Origin: Rhodospirillales bacterium
Lineage (GTDB): Bacteria; Pseudomonadota; Alphaproteobacteria; Micavibrionales; Micavibrionaceae
DNA: 64,000 bases
Assembly (NCBI GenBank): GCA_020638155.1
Contig: JACKJB010000001.1
Span: forward strand, 434,001-498,000
Direction: 5' to 3'
Both the position numbers and the translations under genes were made by a program. The notes beneath the pieces were generated by a model. It was not told the DNA's origin and made no database searches. It worked only from the letters and a program-made list of their open reading frames with translations. This document shows positions 24,653 through 32,532 of the stretch, one piece after another (the first letter of the stretch is position 1; every line of letters starts with the position of its first letter).

Positions 24653-25336
24653 CTACTTGATAGTCGGTGGTGTGCCATAAGTGAGGTTTGTGCGGATCGA
24701 CCCATTATTGAGGATCGGGGTGCCGTTATAGTAAGCGTCGAAGGCTGTGCTTTTAGCAGATGATACGAACATTTCCCTTTCCTTTGCCATATAGCTATTG
24801 GCCTGGAAAGCGGTGGTGAATACGGTAACTTCGTTTTCATTCAGTGCGGCGCATTCCGTGTAGCCCATCGCCGGCCAGTTGCCCAGATCGTATGCGACCG
24901 GCTCTTCCGGGCTTACAAAAGGCATCATGGTTTTGAATGTTCTTGAGAACGCTGTTTCCGTGTCTGCTATATATGTTGCTTTGTAGACTTGGAACGGCTT
25001 GATATACCCGCATGTCGTGTCAGGTGTTAGCGTTCTGAAGGTATAAAAATGAGTGCCTGCAACCATGTCTACGGCGTCTTTATATGTGGCGGGTTCGCCT
25101 TCAAAGACGGATGCAACGGATGCGAATAAGAGCGACAGGGCGGTCCATCCTCCGGCAATCGCGCCGCCAACTTTATAGGCTTTTTTTGCAGAGTCAGACT
25201 GTATTGCGGTTTTGAAATTATTGGCGAGGTCGGCGCGGCCTTCGCTGGTCCGGGCACCAGCCAGAGAGTCTATCGCCGTATTACCTGCGCTTTTCAGGCG
25301 TTCCCAGCTTTTTGTTTTCCAATCTTGAGGCGGCAT
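24653..25336 (-). CDS. Orphan protein of 227 residues
   Basis: No family recognised. I start at the ATG at 25336, with AAGGA about 7 bases upstream; the frame opens earlier (25516), but that extension overlaps the divergent gene and reads poorly. An N-terminal basic, helical part (QDWKTKSWERLKSAG) is followed by one hydrophobic segment (AYKVGGAIAGGWTALSLLFASVASV, about residues 51-75), probably a membrane anchor. The C-terminal 150 residues have the composition of an exported domain, with two Cys (DTTCGYIKP and YTECAALNE) and many aromatic and Thr residues. The gene ends in a strong terminator. Confidence 0.65.
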   Translation of the reverse strand: MPPQDWKTKSWERLKSAGNTAIDSLAGARTSEGRADLANNFKTAIQSDSAKKAYKVGGAIAGGWTALSLLFASVASVFEGEPATYKDAVDMVAGTHFYTFRTLTPDTTCGYIKPFQVYKATYIADTETAFSRTFKTMMPFVSPEEPVAYDLGNWPAMGYTECAALNENEVTVFTTAFQANSYMAKEREMFVSSAKSTAFDAYYNGTPILNNGSIRTNLTYGTPPTIK

Positions 25337-25497
25337 GATTTTTCCTTTTCTGTATTCAGGGGCTGAAATTCTGGTGTTTTTTACCATATTGCCTAGTCGA
25401 GCGCAATAAATTATGAAAATAATGTTGGGTGGTTTGTAGGGGCGCTGATAAGCCGCTCTGGATGACAGGAGGCAGGTTATATGCTTAAATAGCTTCC

Positions 25498-26766
25498 ATG
25501 GCAGGTCTGCATACAACCATCGAAAAATTGTCTTTTAAACTGCAGCAGCGCTGGGTGCCGAAATGGTATGAGGCGTTCTGCGATCCGGCGGGCGGGTTTT
25601 ATGAGCGGCTGGGGCATAGTTTCAAGCCGGTGATGACCGGGCGCAAACGGCTGCTGACCCAATGCCGTCAGCTCGCGATGTACAGCCATGCGGGTTTGCA
25701 GGGGCGGGCGCGTGACTTTACGGCGGATCTGGCGGCGCGGTTTGATTATATGGTGCGCACCTATCACGTGCCGAAGACCGGCGGCTGGATTTACAGCGTC
25801 GATGATGACGGCAAGGTGCTGGACGGACGGTATGATTTGTATACGCAGGCTTTTGTGATTTTTGCCCTGTCGCAATATTACCGGGTTAGCGGTGATGAAA
25901 CAGTGCGTGAATTGTCATTAGAGACATTGCGCTTTGTCGATAAGAATTTTCGAAAACCAGACCTGCCCGGTTTGGTCGAAGTGCTGGATGAAAAGCTCAA
26001 ACCTCTGGATGAAGTGCGGCGGCATGAAAGCCATATGCACCTGCTTGAGGCGTGCCTGTTCGCGGCGGAAAGCTCCAGCGACATGTTGTACCGGCAGATG
26101 GCGGACGAGCTTGCCGATCTGTTCCTGAATTACTTGTATGACCGTGAAGCGAATTTGCTGAGCGAGTATTTCACCGACGAGTTGAAGCCGAAGAAGCAGC
26201 ACGGCGCGATCGTGGTTGAGCCGGGGCATTATTGCGAGTGGATCTGGCTTTTGAAAAAACATGCGGTGCTGCATGGCGACCCGGCGCGTTATGATGATTT
26301 GTGCAAGCCTCTGCTGGAATGGGCGAGTGTGCGCGGCTGGGATGGAACTTATGGCGGGATTTATGACGAGCTTGATCCGGACGGGGCGGTGATTGCCGAT
26401 ACGAAACGGATCTGGCCGCTGGCCGAAGCGCTTAAGGCGAATGCGCTGATGCTCGATAGCGGGGTGGATAAAGACGCGGTGAAGCAGCGCATTCATAAGA
26501 TGATTAATGTGTTTGATGATCATTACATGCAGGAACGCGGATTCTGGACGGAATGGCTGCGGCGGGACTTAACAGCGGAAACCGATTATATGCCGGGGAC
26601 GACGCCGTATCATGTCTATTTCGGGATCATGGAAACGCGGGAAGTCGTGCTGGCCCGCGGGAAGACCCGGTCGATCAGTGCAGGGCCGCAATTGCTTGTC
26701 TACAGGTTGCGGCGAAAAGTTTCCGATGCGGTGCGCGCCGTGCGTCTTGGCCTTAAGGCGTTTTAG
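25498..26766 (+). CDS. AGE-family isomerase/epimerase (N-acylglucosamine 2-epimerase-like)
   Basis: 422-residue (alpha/alpha)6-barrel protein of the N-acylglucosamine 2-epimerase family, whose members epimerise or isomerise sugars (N-acetylglucosamine, cellobiose, mannose to fructose, mannose 6-phosphate). Typical motifs are YSHAGLQGRARD, GGWIYSVDDDGKVLD, HMHLLEACLFA (with catalytic His), EPGHYCEWIWLLK (about residue 240, second His), WDGTYGGIYDEL, KRIWPLAEALKAN and FWTEWLRRDL. The alphaproteobacterial relatives are mostly annotated as mannose isomerases; the exact sugar is not decidable. No Shine-Dalgarno site precedes the ATG. It is divergent from the orphan at 24653. Confidence 0.9.
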   Translation: MAGLHTTIEKLSFKLQQRWVPKWYEAFCDPAGGFYERLGHSFKPVMTGRKRLLTQCRQLAMYSHAGLQGRARDFTADLAARFDYMVRTYHVPKTGGWIYSVDDDGKVLDGRYDLYTQAFVIFALSQYYRVSGDETVRELSLETLRFVDKNFRKPDLPGLVEVLDEKLKPLDEVRRHESHMHLLEACLFAAESSSDMLYRQMADELADLFLNYLYDREANLLSEYFTDELKPKKQHGAIVVEPGHYCEWIWLLKKHAVLHGDPARYDDLCKPLLEWASVRGWDGTYGGIYDELDPDGAVIADTKRIWPLAEALKANALMLDSGVDKDAVKQRIHKMINVFDDHYMQERGFWTEWLRRDLTAETDYMPGTTPYHVYFGIMETREVVLARGKTRSISAGPQLLVYRLRRKVSDAVRAVRLGLKAF

Positions 26767-26809
26767 GGATGATATCGTTTTACTTAACAATTAGCCACAA
26801 GCCAACAAG

Positions 26810-26950
26810 GTCATTTCGAAGCGAAGCTGAGAAATCTCCAGATTGTCGGGAGATCCCTCACATGCGTTCGGGATGACATTTGGGGAGGTTCGGGATGACA
26901 ATCCAGGAAGATTGTCATTGCCGCGCGGCCTTCGGCTTTCCCGCAATGAC
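26810..26950. repeat. Two interspersed palindromic repeats (family B copy 1 and a GTCATTG unit)
   Basis: At 26810-26877 the arms start with GTCATTTCGAAGCGAAGCTG and end with TCGGGATGAC, with GAAATCTCC/GGAGATCC pairing inside; closely related copies are at 44125-44234 and 57686-57753. At 26914-26950 a smaller unit runs from GTCATTGC to GCAATGAC. Together they fill the gap between the convergent genes ending at 26766 and 26961. Confidence 0.85.
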
Positions 26951-26960
26951 GGAAGATTGA

Positions 26961-28193
26961 TTATTCCGGTGCTGTCACGTCTTCGATAATTTTCATGACG
27001 TCGCTGGCGGGGGTATTTTCGTCAACGCTCATATAATCGATCTTATCTTTTTGTTCTTCCGGGATGGCGGGCGGCTCGATAGCCAGGTCTTCGGACAGAT
27101 TTTCCGATACGCCTTCAATCAATTCCCGTTCTTTTTGCAACAGGGGGTCTGTTAGCGTTTCGGTTGCCTGTTCTTCCGGTTGGCTCTCTACGGGCTCAGG
27201 AGCCGGGGTGGGCGCGGCTTCTTCCGGGGCCGGTTCAGGCGCGGCAGCCGGGGTGTTTTGTTCGACGATAATGTCCTGTTCTTCGGTGATGGTAATTTTT
27301 TCAGCAGGTGTGGCTTCCTTAACTGCTGCGGGAATTTCCGGCTTTGCCGACGGCAGGACGGTCATCGGTTTGGCCGCGGGTTTTTCTGCCGGTTTCGTTT
27401 CGGCGGCGGCGGGTTCGGTTTTGTCCATATATTGTTCGGAAATGCCTGTAGCATCATGTCCGTCTTTGTGCAGGGCGCGGTTATAGGCCAGCTCGCCTTC
27501 GTTAAGCTGGAAGCCGATCAGGATTTCGTGGCCGTCTTTATACTGGCCGGCAACCGGGATGATCTGGCGCAGGCTGTCTTTGTAGATGGTTGTATCGCTG
27601 TCTTTGTCGTAGGTGACTGTGGCGGCAAAGATTTCCTTTGCGGCGACTGTGCCGTTCGGGGCTGTCAGGGCGATAAAGTAAGGATATGCAAAGCTCGGGC
27701 TGTCCGATGACCAGATGCGGGCGCGGGGGCCGAGTTTGCCTTCAAAAGTCAGGGTGAATTCGATCACAAGATTTTGTTCGTTATAGACGCACTCTGCGGC
27801 GATATTTTCAAAGACGATTGACGATATCCGGCTTTCCGGGCTGGGGTGATCGGGGTTGGTGAACTGGTGCAGTTCCCCCAAATCATCAACGATAGAAATT
27901 GGCGGGCAGGTTTTATCGATGCCTGCCGTTTCATTTGTATTCTGACGCGTTTCCGGTTCGAAGGCCGGAGGGGCGCTATCGTCAGTTTCGCTCTGGCCCT
28001 GTGTTGAGGCCATCGGCGGGGCCTGATCGTCGTCATCCCCGAAGGCGCTGCGGGTGGGCTCCTGCGCCTGCGGCAGTCGATCGAAGGTCTGTTTGACCGT
28101 TTCCATCGTCGAATCAAGGGCCTGGCAACCGGTAAGGGGCAGGGCCATAGTCATCAGGGTTGCCAGCAGCAACGCTTTGTGAGAACGGGGCAT
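26961..28193 (-). CDS. Large Pro/Glu-rich lipoprotein, orphan
   Basis: 410 residues from the ATG at 28193, with GAGG upstream. The N-terminus is a lipoprotein signal (KALLLATLMTMALPLTGC, lipobox LTGC). A middle domain of about 150 residues (around 95-240) looks folded and beta-rich: PPISIVDDLGELHQF, NIAAECVYNEQNLVIEFTL, SFAYPYFIALTAPNG, ILIGFQLNEGELAYN. After it come about 150 residues of Pro/Ala/Glu/Thr repeats (PAEKPAAKP, PAPEPAPEEAAPTPAPEP), probably a periplasm-spanning spacer, and an acidic C-terminus. No family recognised with confidence. The low-complexity part gives spurious open frames on the other strand. Confidence 0.75.
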   Translation of the reverse strand: MPRSHKALLLATLMTMALPLTGCQALDSTMETVKQTFDRLPQAQEPTRSAFGDDDDQAPPMASTQGQSETDDSAPPAFEPETRQNTNETAGIDKTCPPISIVDDLGELHQFTNPDHPSPESRISSIVFENIAAECVYNEQNLVIEFTLTFEGKLGPRARIWSSDSPSFAYPYFIALTAPNGTVAAKEIFAATVTYDKDSDTTIYKDSLRQIIPVAGQYKDGHEILIGFQLNEGELAYNRALHKDGHDATGISEQYMDKTEPAAAETKPAEKPAAKPMTVLPSAKPEIPAAVKEATPAEKITITEEQDIIVEQNTPAAAPEPAPEEAAPTPAPEPVESQPEEQATETLTDPLLQKERELIEGVSENLSEDLAIEPPAIPEEQKDKIDYMSVDENTPASDVMKIIEDVTAPE

Positions 28194-28291
28194 CAAAAGA
28201 CCTCTTCGTTTTATTCTGTCTGTAGTGCGGAAAATGCAGCACAGCGTACGAAAGCTTGACGGTCATGGCAAGGGGTAACTATATAGACCGT

Positions 28292-29242
28292 ATGGAAAAA
28301 AAGGCGCTTACAATTATTTTGGCAAGTCCCCGCGGTTTTTGCGCCGGGGTGGACCGGGCGATTCAGATCGTTGAGAAGGCGCTGGAGAAATACGGCGCGC
28401 CGGTCTATGTCCGGCACGAAATTGTGCATAACCGTTTCGTGGTCGATTCGCTTAAAGAAAAAGGCGCGGTTTTTGTCGAGGAACTGGACGAAATTCCCGA
28501 TGACGGGCGGCCTGTGATCTTTTCCGCGCACGGGGTGCCTAAATCCGTGCCCGAAGCGGCCACGCGGCGGGAAATGTTCTATATCGACGCGACCTGCCCA
28601 CTGGTGAGCAAGGTGCACCGTGAGGCGGAGCGGCATCATAAGAACGGACGCCAGATTATCCTGATCGGTCATGAAGGGCATCCGGAAGTAATCGGCACGA
28701 TGGGGCAATTGCCTGCCGGGGCGGTGGTGCTGGTGGAAACGGCGGAAGATGCGGCCGCTGTGGCGGTTGATGACCCGGATAACCTCGCATTTTGTACCCA
28801 GACAACATTGTCGGTGGATGATACCGCCGATGTGATTAGCGCCCTGCAGGCCCGGTTCCCATCGATTGAAGGACCGCATAAGGAAGATATCTGTTATGCC
28901 ACGACCAACCGGCAGGAAGCGGTGAAGGCGATTGCCGGGCGCAGCGATGCTATGATCGTGATCGGTGCGCCCAATTCATCGAATTCCAACCGCCTTGTCG
29001 AAGTCGGTAAGGTTTACGGCTGTGGTAAATCCATGTTGGTGCAGCGGGCGGCTGATCTGGATTGGGACTGGTTTGACGGGGTGGGAACTCTCGGTCTGAC
29101 GGCGGGCGCTTCGGCACCGGATGTGCTGGTGGAAGAGGTGATTGCCGCGATCAAAGCCCAGTTTGATGTGACTGTCGAAGAACATGCGATTACCAACGAG
29201 AATGTAATTTTTAAAATTCCCCGTGTTTTGGCTTCTTGCTAA
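28292..29242 (+). CDS. ispH: 4-hydroxy-3-methylbut-2-enyl diphosphate reductase
   Basis: Iron-sulfur enzyme making isopentenyl and dimethylallyl diphosphate, the last step of the MEP pathway begun by dxs at 18485. The three cluster cysteines are in PRGFCAGVDRA (C17), DATCPLVSKVH and ICYATTNRQ. HGVPKSV, GHEGHPEVIGTMGQ with the catalytic Glu context, and SSNSNRLVEV are conserved. I chose the ATG at 28292 (316 residues), which gives the usual short N-terminus before ILASPRGFCAGV; in-frame ATGs at 28256 and 28265 cannot be excluded because no clear ribosome site marks either. It is the first gene of the ispH-thrB-rnhA block. Confidence 0.95.
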   Translation: MEKKALTIILASPRGFCAGVDRAIQIVEKALEKYGAPVYVRHEIVHNRFVVDSLKEKGAVFVEELDEIPDDGRPVIFSAHGVPKSVPEAATRREMFYIDATCPLVSKVHREAERHHKNGRQIILIGHEGHPEVIGTMGQLPAGAVVLVETAEDAAAVAVDDPDNLAFCTQTTLSVDDTADVISALQARFPSIEGPHKEDICYATTNRQEAVKAIAGRSDAMIVIGAPNSSNSNRLVEVGKVYGCGKSMLVQRAADLDWDWFDGVGTLGLTAGASAPDVLVEEVIAAIKAQFDVTVEEHAITNENVIFKIPRVLASC

Positions 29243-29301
29243 ACATTTTGCTCTTATGTTAAAAACCGTGGAGCTTTTAACCTTTGAAAGGAATATTTGT
29301 T

Positions 29302-29541
29302 ATGAATCAGGATAACGACAGCACAACTGTACCCGGCGAAATTACGCATGTTCGAATTGAGGCATATCCTATTCGCTTAAGGGATATTGTTAATGCTGCT
29401 TTTCACTATCTTTCCGGTAACAAAGAGACTGCGCGCCATCTCATGACCAGCGAAGTTTCAGCGACTGGCTTAGATAGTAACGACAAACCGATCCGCGGCG
29501 TTGTTGGTGGTCAGCCAATGACTTTGAATATAAAAAGATAA
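29302..29541 (+). CDS. Small orphan protein of 79 residues
   Basis: No family recognised. The ATG at 29302 has AAAGGA 9 bases upstream; an earlier TTG at 29284 is inside that site. The protein is soluble and mixed: GEITHVRIEAYPIRLRDIVNAAFHYL is probably a strand then an amphipathic helix (quoted in part: RIEAYPIRLRDIVNA), followed by a polar C-terminus. It separates ispH from the YgjV-like gene and thrB. Confidence 0.55.
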   Translation: MNQDNDSTTVPGEITHVRIEAYPIRLRDIVNAAFHYLSGNKETARHLMTSEVSATGLDSNDKPIRGVVGGQPMTLNIKR

Positions 29542-29606
29542 GTACCTTTAACCGCCTGTTAAGCGCGCTCACGTAAGATAATCCGGTATGTTGAAGGGAA
29601 TGCCGG

Positions 29607-30188
29607 ATGATTTTTGAGTGGGTGCATATCGTCTTTCTTGCCGGATTTGTCGGTGGGCTGGCACAGTTTCATCTTAATTCGCGCCGCCATATGATGGCTT
29701 TGCGGGTGTTTAATTGCCTGATGTTCGTGCTGTATTTCCTGCTACTGGGGAAAATGACGGCGGCGGCGGCGTGCAGTATCGCGATGCTGGGGAGCCTGAT
29801 GCAGGCCGCGTTTCGGGATGACCTTTTGCAAAAAACGATGTGGCTGCGCACCGGGACGGCGGTTTTGCTGGCGGCGGCGGGATGTTATCTGTTTGCCGGG
29901 TCTGCGGGGGAGATGTTGCCGCTTTTTGCCGTGGCCGGAGCGCGGATGATTGAATGTTTTTCCAGTCCGCAAAATATCCGCATGGGGCTTCTGAGTACCC
30001 AGCTTTGCTGGCTGACCTATCATTGGCAGCAGGGGTTGATTATGCCGTTCTGTGCCGAGGCGATCTTTATTCTTTCCAATTTAACGTCGATCTGGCGGTA
30101 CGAGCAGGCGCGCAAGCGCGAGATGCTTGTCCCCGTTTATGCCCCTCTCCCTTCAGGGAGAAGGCTGCAAAGGCTTAATGAGCCGTAA
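29607..30188 (+). CDS. YgjV-like inner-membrane protein with repeat-derived C-terminus
   Basis: 193 residues with five or six hydrophobic segments in the first 165 residues, including VHIVFLAGFVGGLAQFHLNS and ALRVFNCLMFVLYFLLLGKM. This pattern matches the YgjV (Imp-YgjV) family of small membrane proteins of unknown function. From base 30142, codons after PVY run into the family A repeat, so the last dozen residues (APLPSGRRLQRLNEP) are translated repeat DNA; the native C-terminus was probably replaced. It sits between ispH and thrB and points the same way. Confidence 0.75.
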   Translation: MIFEWVHIVFLAGFVGGLAQFHLNSRRHMMALRVFNCLMFVLYFLLLGKMTAAAACSIAMLGSLMQAAFRDDLLQKTMWLRTGTAVLLAAAGCYLFAGSAGEMLPLFAVAGARMIECFSSPQNIRMGLLSTQLCWLTYHWQQGLIMPFCAEAIFILSNLTSIWRYEQARKREMLVPVYAPLPSGRRLQRLNEP

Positions 30189-30299
30189 GGCGAATTTAGC
30201 TGAAGCCGGGTGAGGGGATTGCGATATCGGCCCTCACCCACTGCAGCTATGGCCGCTGGCGCGCCCTAGCTTCGTTGCCCTCTCCCATAGGGAGAGGGG
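30142..30299. repeat. Composite palindromic repeat, family A, copy 2
   Basis: The arms begin with CCCCTCTCCCTTCAGGGAGA and end with CTCTCCCATAGGGAGAGGGG. Inside are GTGAGGG/CCCTCAC pairs and the CTAGCTTCGTTGCC and AGCTGAAGCCGGGTGAGGG segments, as in copy 1 (4133-4287, where they appear in the other orientation). The left end overlaps the C-terminal codons of the YgjV-like gene. Confidence 0.85.
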
Positions 30300-30352
30300 T
30301 AAAATTGCAGGATCGCTTGACCTAGCGCCAAAGCGCTGTAATCTGTCAGTCC

Positions 30353-31318
30353 ATGGCAGTCTATACGCAAGTCACACAGGCCGATCTGGAAGAATTTTTA
30401 CAGGGTTACGATCTGGGATCTTACCTTGCGCATGAAGGTATCGCGCAAGGGGTGAGCAATTCCAACTTTCACCTGTTTACCGATAAAGGCCGCTATATCC
30501 TGACGCTGTTTGAAAAGCGCCGGGTGAATTACGATGACTTGCCGTTCTTTTTTGCCTATTCCGGGCATATGGCGGACAAAGGTATTGTCTGCCCGCATGC
30601 GTTGCCTGACCGGGGCGGCAATGTCGTCGGGACGCTGGCCGGGCGGGCGGTGGCGGTTCTTGAATTCCTGGAAGGTGTGGATGTGAAGCCGGGCGATCTG
30701 ACCCCGGATCATCTGGTGCAAGTCGGCGAGGTTACCGCGCGGATGCATGTGGCCGCGCAGGATTTTGAGCCGCAGCGTGAGAATACGATGGGAATTGCAC
30801 ACTGGCACAGGCTGGTGGATAAGGCGGCGGATTATGCTGATGAGTTTTCGCCGGGTCTTTATGCGGAGTTGCAGGCCGAGCTTACGTATCTCAAAGAAAA
30901 CTGGCCGTCCGGTTTGCCGCGCGGGGCGGTGCATGCGGATATTTTCCCGGATAATGTGTTTTTTACGGACGGTAAGCTGAGCGCCGTCATCGATTTTTAC
31001 TTTTCCTGTACGGATTTTTACGCTTTTGATCTGGCTGTGACGGTGAATGCCTGGTGTTTTAACAAGGAAGACCGGTTTAGCCCGGAGCGCTGCCGGGCTT
31101 TTATGGCGGGGTATCAGGCCGTACGGCCTTTGCCGGATGAGGAAAAAGAAGCACTGCAAATCCTGCACAGGGGTAGCGCGTTCCGGACCCTGATTTCCCG
31201 GCTGGAAGAATTTCACGAGCATGATCCGGAGAATACCATGATGGTGCCGCACGATCCGGCGGCTTATCTGAAACGGTTATATTTTCACCAGGAGTTTGAT
31301 ATTGCCAGCTTCGCCTGA
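30353..31318 (+). CDS. thrB: Homoserine kinase, ThrB type II (choline-kinase-like fold)
   Basis: 321-residue kinase of the aminoglycoside/choline phosphotransferase fold used as homoserine kinase in alphaproteobacteria; it phosphorylates homoserine with ATP on the way to threonine. Motifs: ASYLAHEGIAQGVSNSNFHL-like N-terminal lobe (SNSNFHLFTDKGRYILTLFE), then AVHADIFPDNVFFTDG (catalytic Asp and Asn, about residues 197-212) and SAVIDFYFSCTDFYAFDLAV (Mg-binding Asp, about 215-235). Its end overlaps the rnhA start by 17 bases, so the two are translationally coupled; together with ispH this is a conserved alphaproteobacterial order. Confidence 0.93.
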   Translation: MAVYTQVTQADLEEFLQGYDLGSYLAHEGIAQGVSNSNFHLFTDKGRYILTLFEKRRVNYDDLPFFFAYSGHMADKGIVCPHALPDRGGNVVGTLAGRAVAVLEFLEGVDVKPGDLTPDHLVQVGEVTARMHVAAQDFEPQRENTMGIAHWHRLVDKAADYADEFSPGLYAELQAELTYLKENWPSGLPRGAVHADIFPDNVFFTDGKLSAVIDFYFSCTDFYAFDLAVTVNAWCFNKEDRFSPERCRAFMAGYQAVRPLPDEEKEALQILHRGSAFRTLISRLEEFHEHDPENTMMVPHDPAAYLKRLYFHQEFDIASFA

Positions 31319-31751
31319 AGAAAACACTGTAACGCTTTATACAGACGGTGCATGTAGCGGTAACCCCGGACCGGGAGGCTGGGGCGTGGTGATGCGCTGG
31401 AACGGGCATGAGAAAGAACTGTCGGGGGCCGAGGCGGACACGACCAATAACCGCATGGAGCTTATGGCGGTGATTCAGGGGCTGGAAACGTTAAAACGGC
31501 CTTGCCGGGTTGAGGTTTATACCGACAGCAAATATGTGTTGCAGGGGATCACCGAATGGCTGGCAGGCTGGAAAGCCAAGGGCTGGAAAACGGCGAGCAA
31601 AAAGCCGGTTAAGAACCAGGATCTCTGGCAACGGCTTGATGAGGCACAGGCGCGGCATGAGGTCGCCTATCACTGGGTCAAGGGCCATGCAGGCCACCCG
31701 GAGAACGAGCGGGCCGATTCGCTGGCGACCGGGGCGATTAAGACCCTGTAG
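31302..31751 (+). CDS. rnhA: Ribonuclease HI
   Basis: Cleaves the RNA strand of RNA-DNA hybrids (primer removal, R-loop control). 149 residues; the metal-binding carboxylates are in LYTDGACSGNPGPGG (Asp), NRMELMAVIQGLE (Glu), VYTDSKYVLQG (Asp) and NERADSLA (Asp), and the basic handle is WKAKGWKTASKKPVKN. I choose the TTG at 31302 because AGGAG lies 7 bases upstream at 31290-31294; a TTG at 31296 is too close. The start lies within the end of thrB. The space 31752-31897 contains one TTATCCACA (31765-31773), a DnaA-box match. Confidence 0.95.
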   Translation: MPASPEENTVTLYTDGACSGNPGPGGWGVVMRWNGHEKELSGAEADTTNNRMELMAVIQGLETLKRPCRVEVYTDSKYVLQGITEWLAGWKAKGWKTASKKPVKNQDLWQRLDEAQARHEVAYHWVKGHAGHPENERADSLATGAIKTL

Positions 31752-31897
31752 GCGATAGAGATACTTATCCACAACCAAATCGGGCCTTTCCCTTTCTTCT
31801 TTTCGTTTTTAAGACTCCGTTAATCATTAGCGGCGATGGTGGAGTCATAAACAAAAAGAATTGCGGACTGACACGACCATAGAAAGGGAGGACCGCT

Positions 31898-32389
31898 ATG
31901 AATAATAATTATACAGACAGTACAATTGGCTTTAACGACGAACAGGATTTCAGTGTCTCCAATCACAATGCATCGGTAAACCCGCAACGGATCATGCTTC
32001 CTCTCCCGCCGCAGGGAGAGGGGGATATCCGGATGGAGATGGATATTTACGCCCGCTTCATGCGGCATCTGCGCCATGTGCCGAACAGCCGGATGGAGAT
32101 CAAGATCCTGTCCGCGATGCAGTTTACCGCGGATATGATGGATCTAAGCGATGCGCTGGTGGCCAAGATCCTTGTGGATTGCGGACTGCGCGCGCCGCGC
32201 CGGGCGTTCCCGGTATCGTTCCTTGATTTTGCCGATAAAAGCGTTGCCCGTTCATACTGGGATGCCGGATCGCCGCCGGTGAGTGTAATCAAGCTGCGCG
32301 ATCACTGGGATAAGATCGGTGAAGAGCGCTTTGGCGTCAGGCAGGATCAGTACGCGCTGTATCCGGAAGGCGGATATGTCAGCGCTTAA
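31898..32389 (+). CDS. Orphan protein of 163 residues with an embedded repeat fragment
   Basis: No family recognised. A strong AAGGGAGG site precedes the ATG. The N-terminal 32 residues are Asn/Asp/Ser-rich. Residues about 34-42 (LPLPPQGEG) are encoded by a fragment of the family A palindromic repeat, and after them comes a helical, basic domain (DIYARFMRHLRHVPNSRMEIKILSAMQFTADMM, quoted in part: IYARFMRHLRHVPNSR) that looks like the conserved core. The gene follows rnhA and precedes the terminator for the PBP gene. Confidence 0.6.
   Translation: MNNNYTDSTIGFNDEQDFSVSNHNASVNPQRIMLPLPPQGEGDIRMEMDIYARFMRHLRHVPNSRMEIKILSAMQFTADMMDLSDALVAKILVDCGLRAPRRAFPVSFLDFADKSVARSYWDAGSPPVSVIKLRDHWDKIGEERFGVRQDQYALYPEGGYVSA
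31998..32024. repeat. Fragment of family A repeat inside a gene
   Basis: CCTCTCCC and GGGAGAGG arms around CGCCGCA repeat the ends of the elements at 4133 and 30142. The fragment keeps the reading frame open and contributes PLPPQGEG to the protein at 31898. Confidence 0.65.
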
Positions 32390-32501
32390 GATGAAGTTTC
32401 CCTCCCCCCCCTGTGCTTTGCTGTAAAGGCCCGGTTATAAAAGAAGGCTCTACGGTAAAAGCATGACTACCTGATGTGGACGGATAATGAGAGGATGTGT
32501 C

Positions 32502-32529
32502 AGAAAGGGGCTTGCTGCAGCCCCTTTCT
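32502..32529. terminator. Intrinsic terminator after the PBP1A gene
   Basis: AGAAAGGGGCT and AGCCCCTTTCT form an 11-bp stem with a TGCTGC loop. It sits 4 bases after the minus-strand PBP1A stop and may also end transcription from the orphan at 31898 on the + strand. The remaining bases 32390-32501 hold nothing else recognisable. Confidence 0.8.
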
Positions 32530-32532
32530 TCG

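Noticed and set aside
31765..31773. TTATCCACA, a perfect DnaA box, as a hint of a replication origin
   Set aside because: A single box without a cluster, without an unwinding element and without origin genes is expected by chance.
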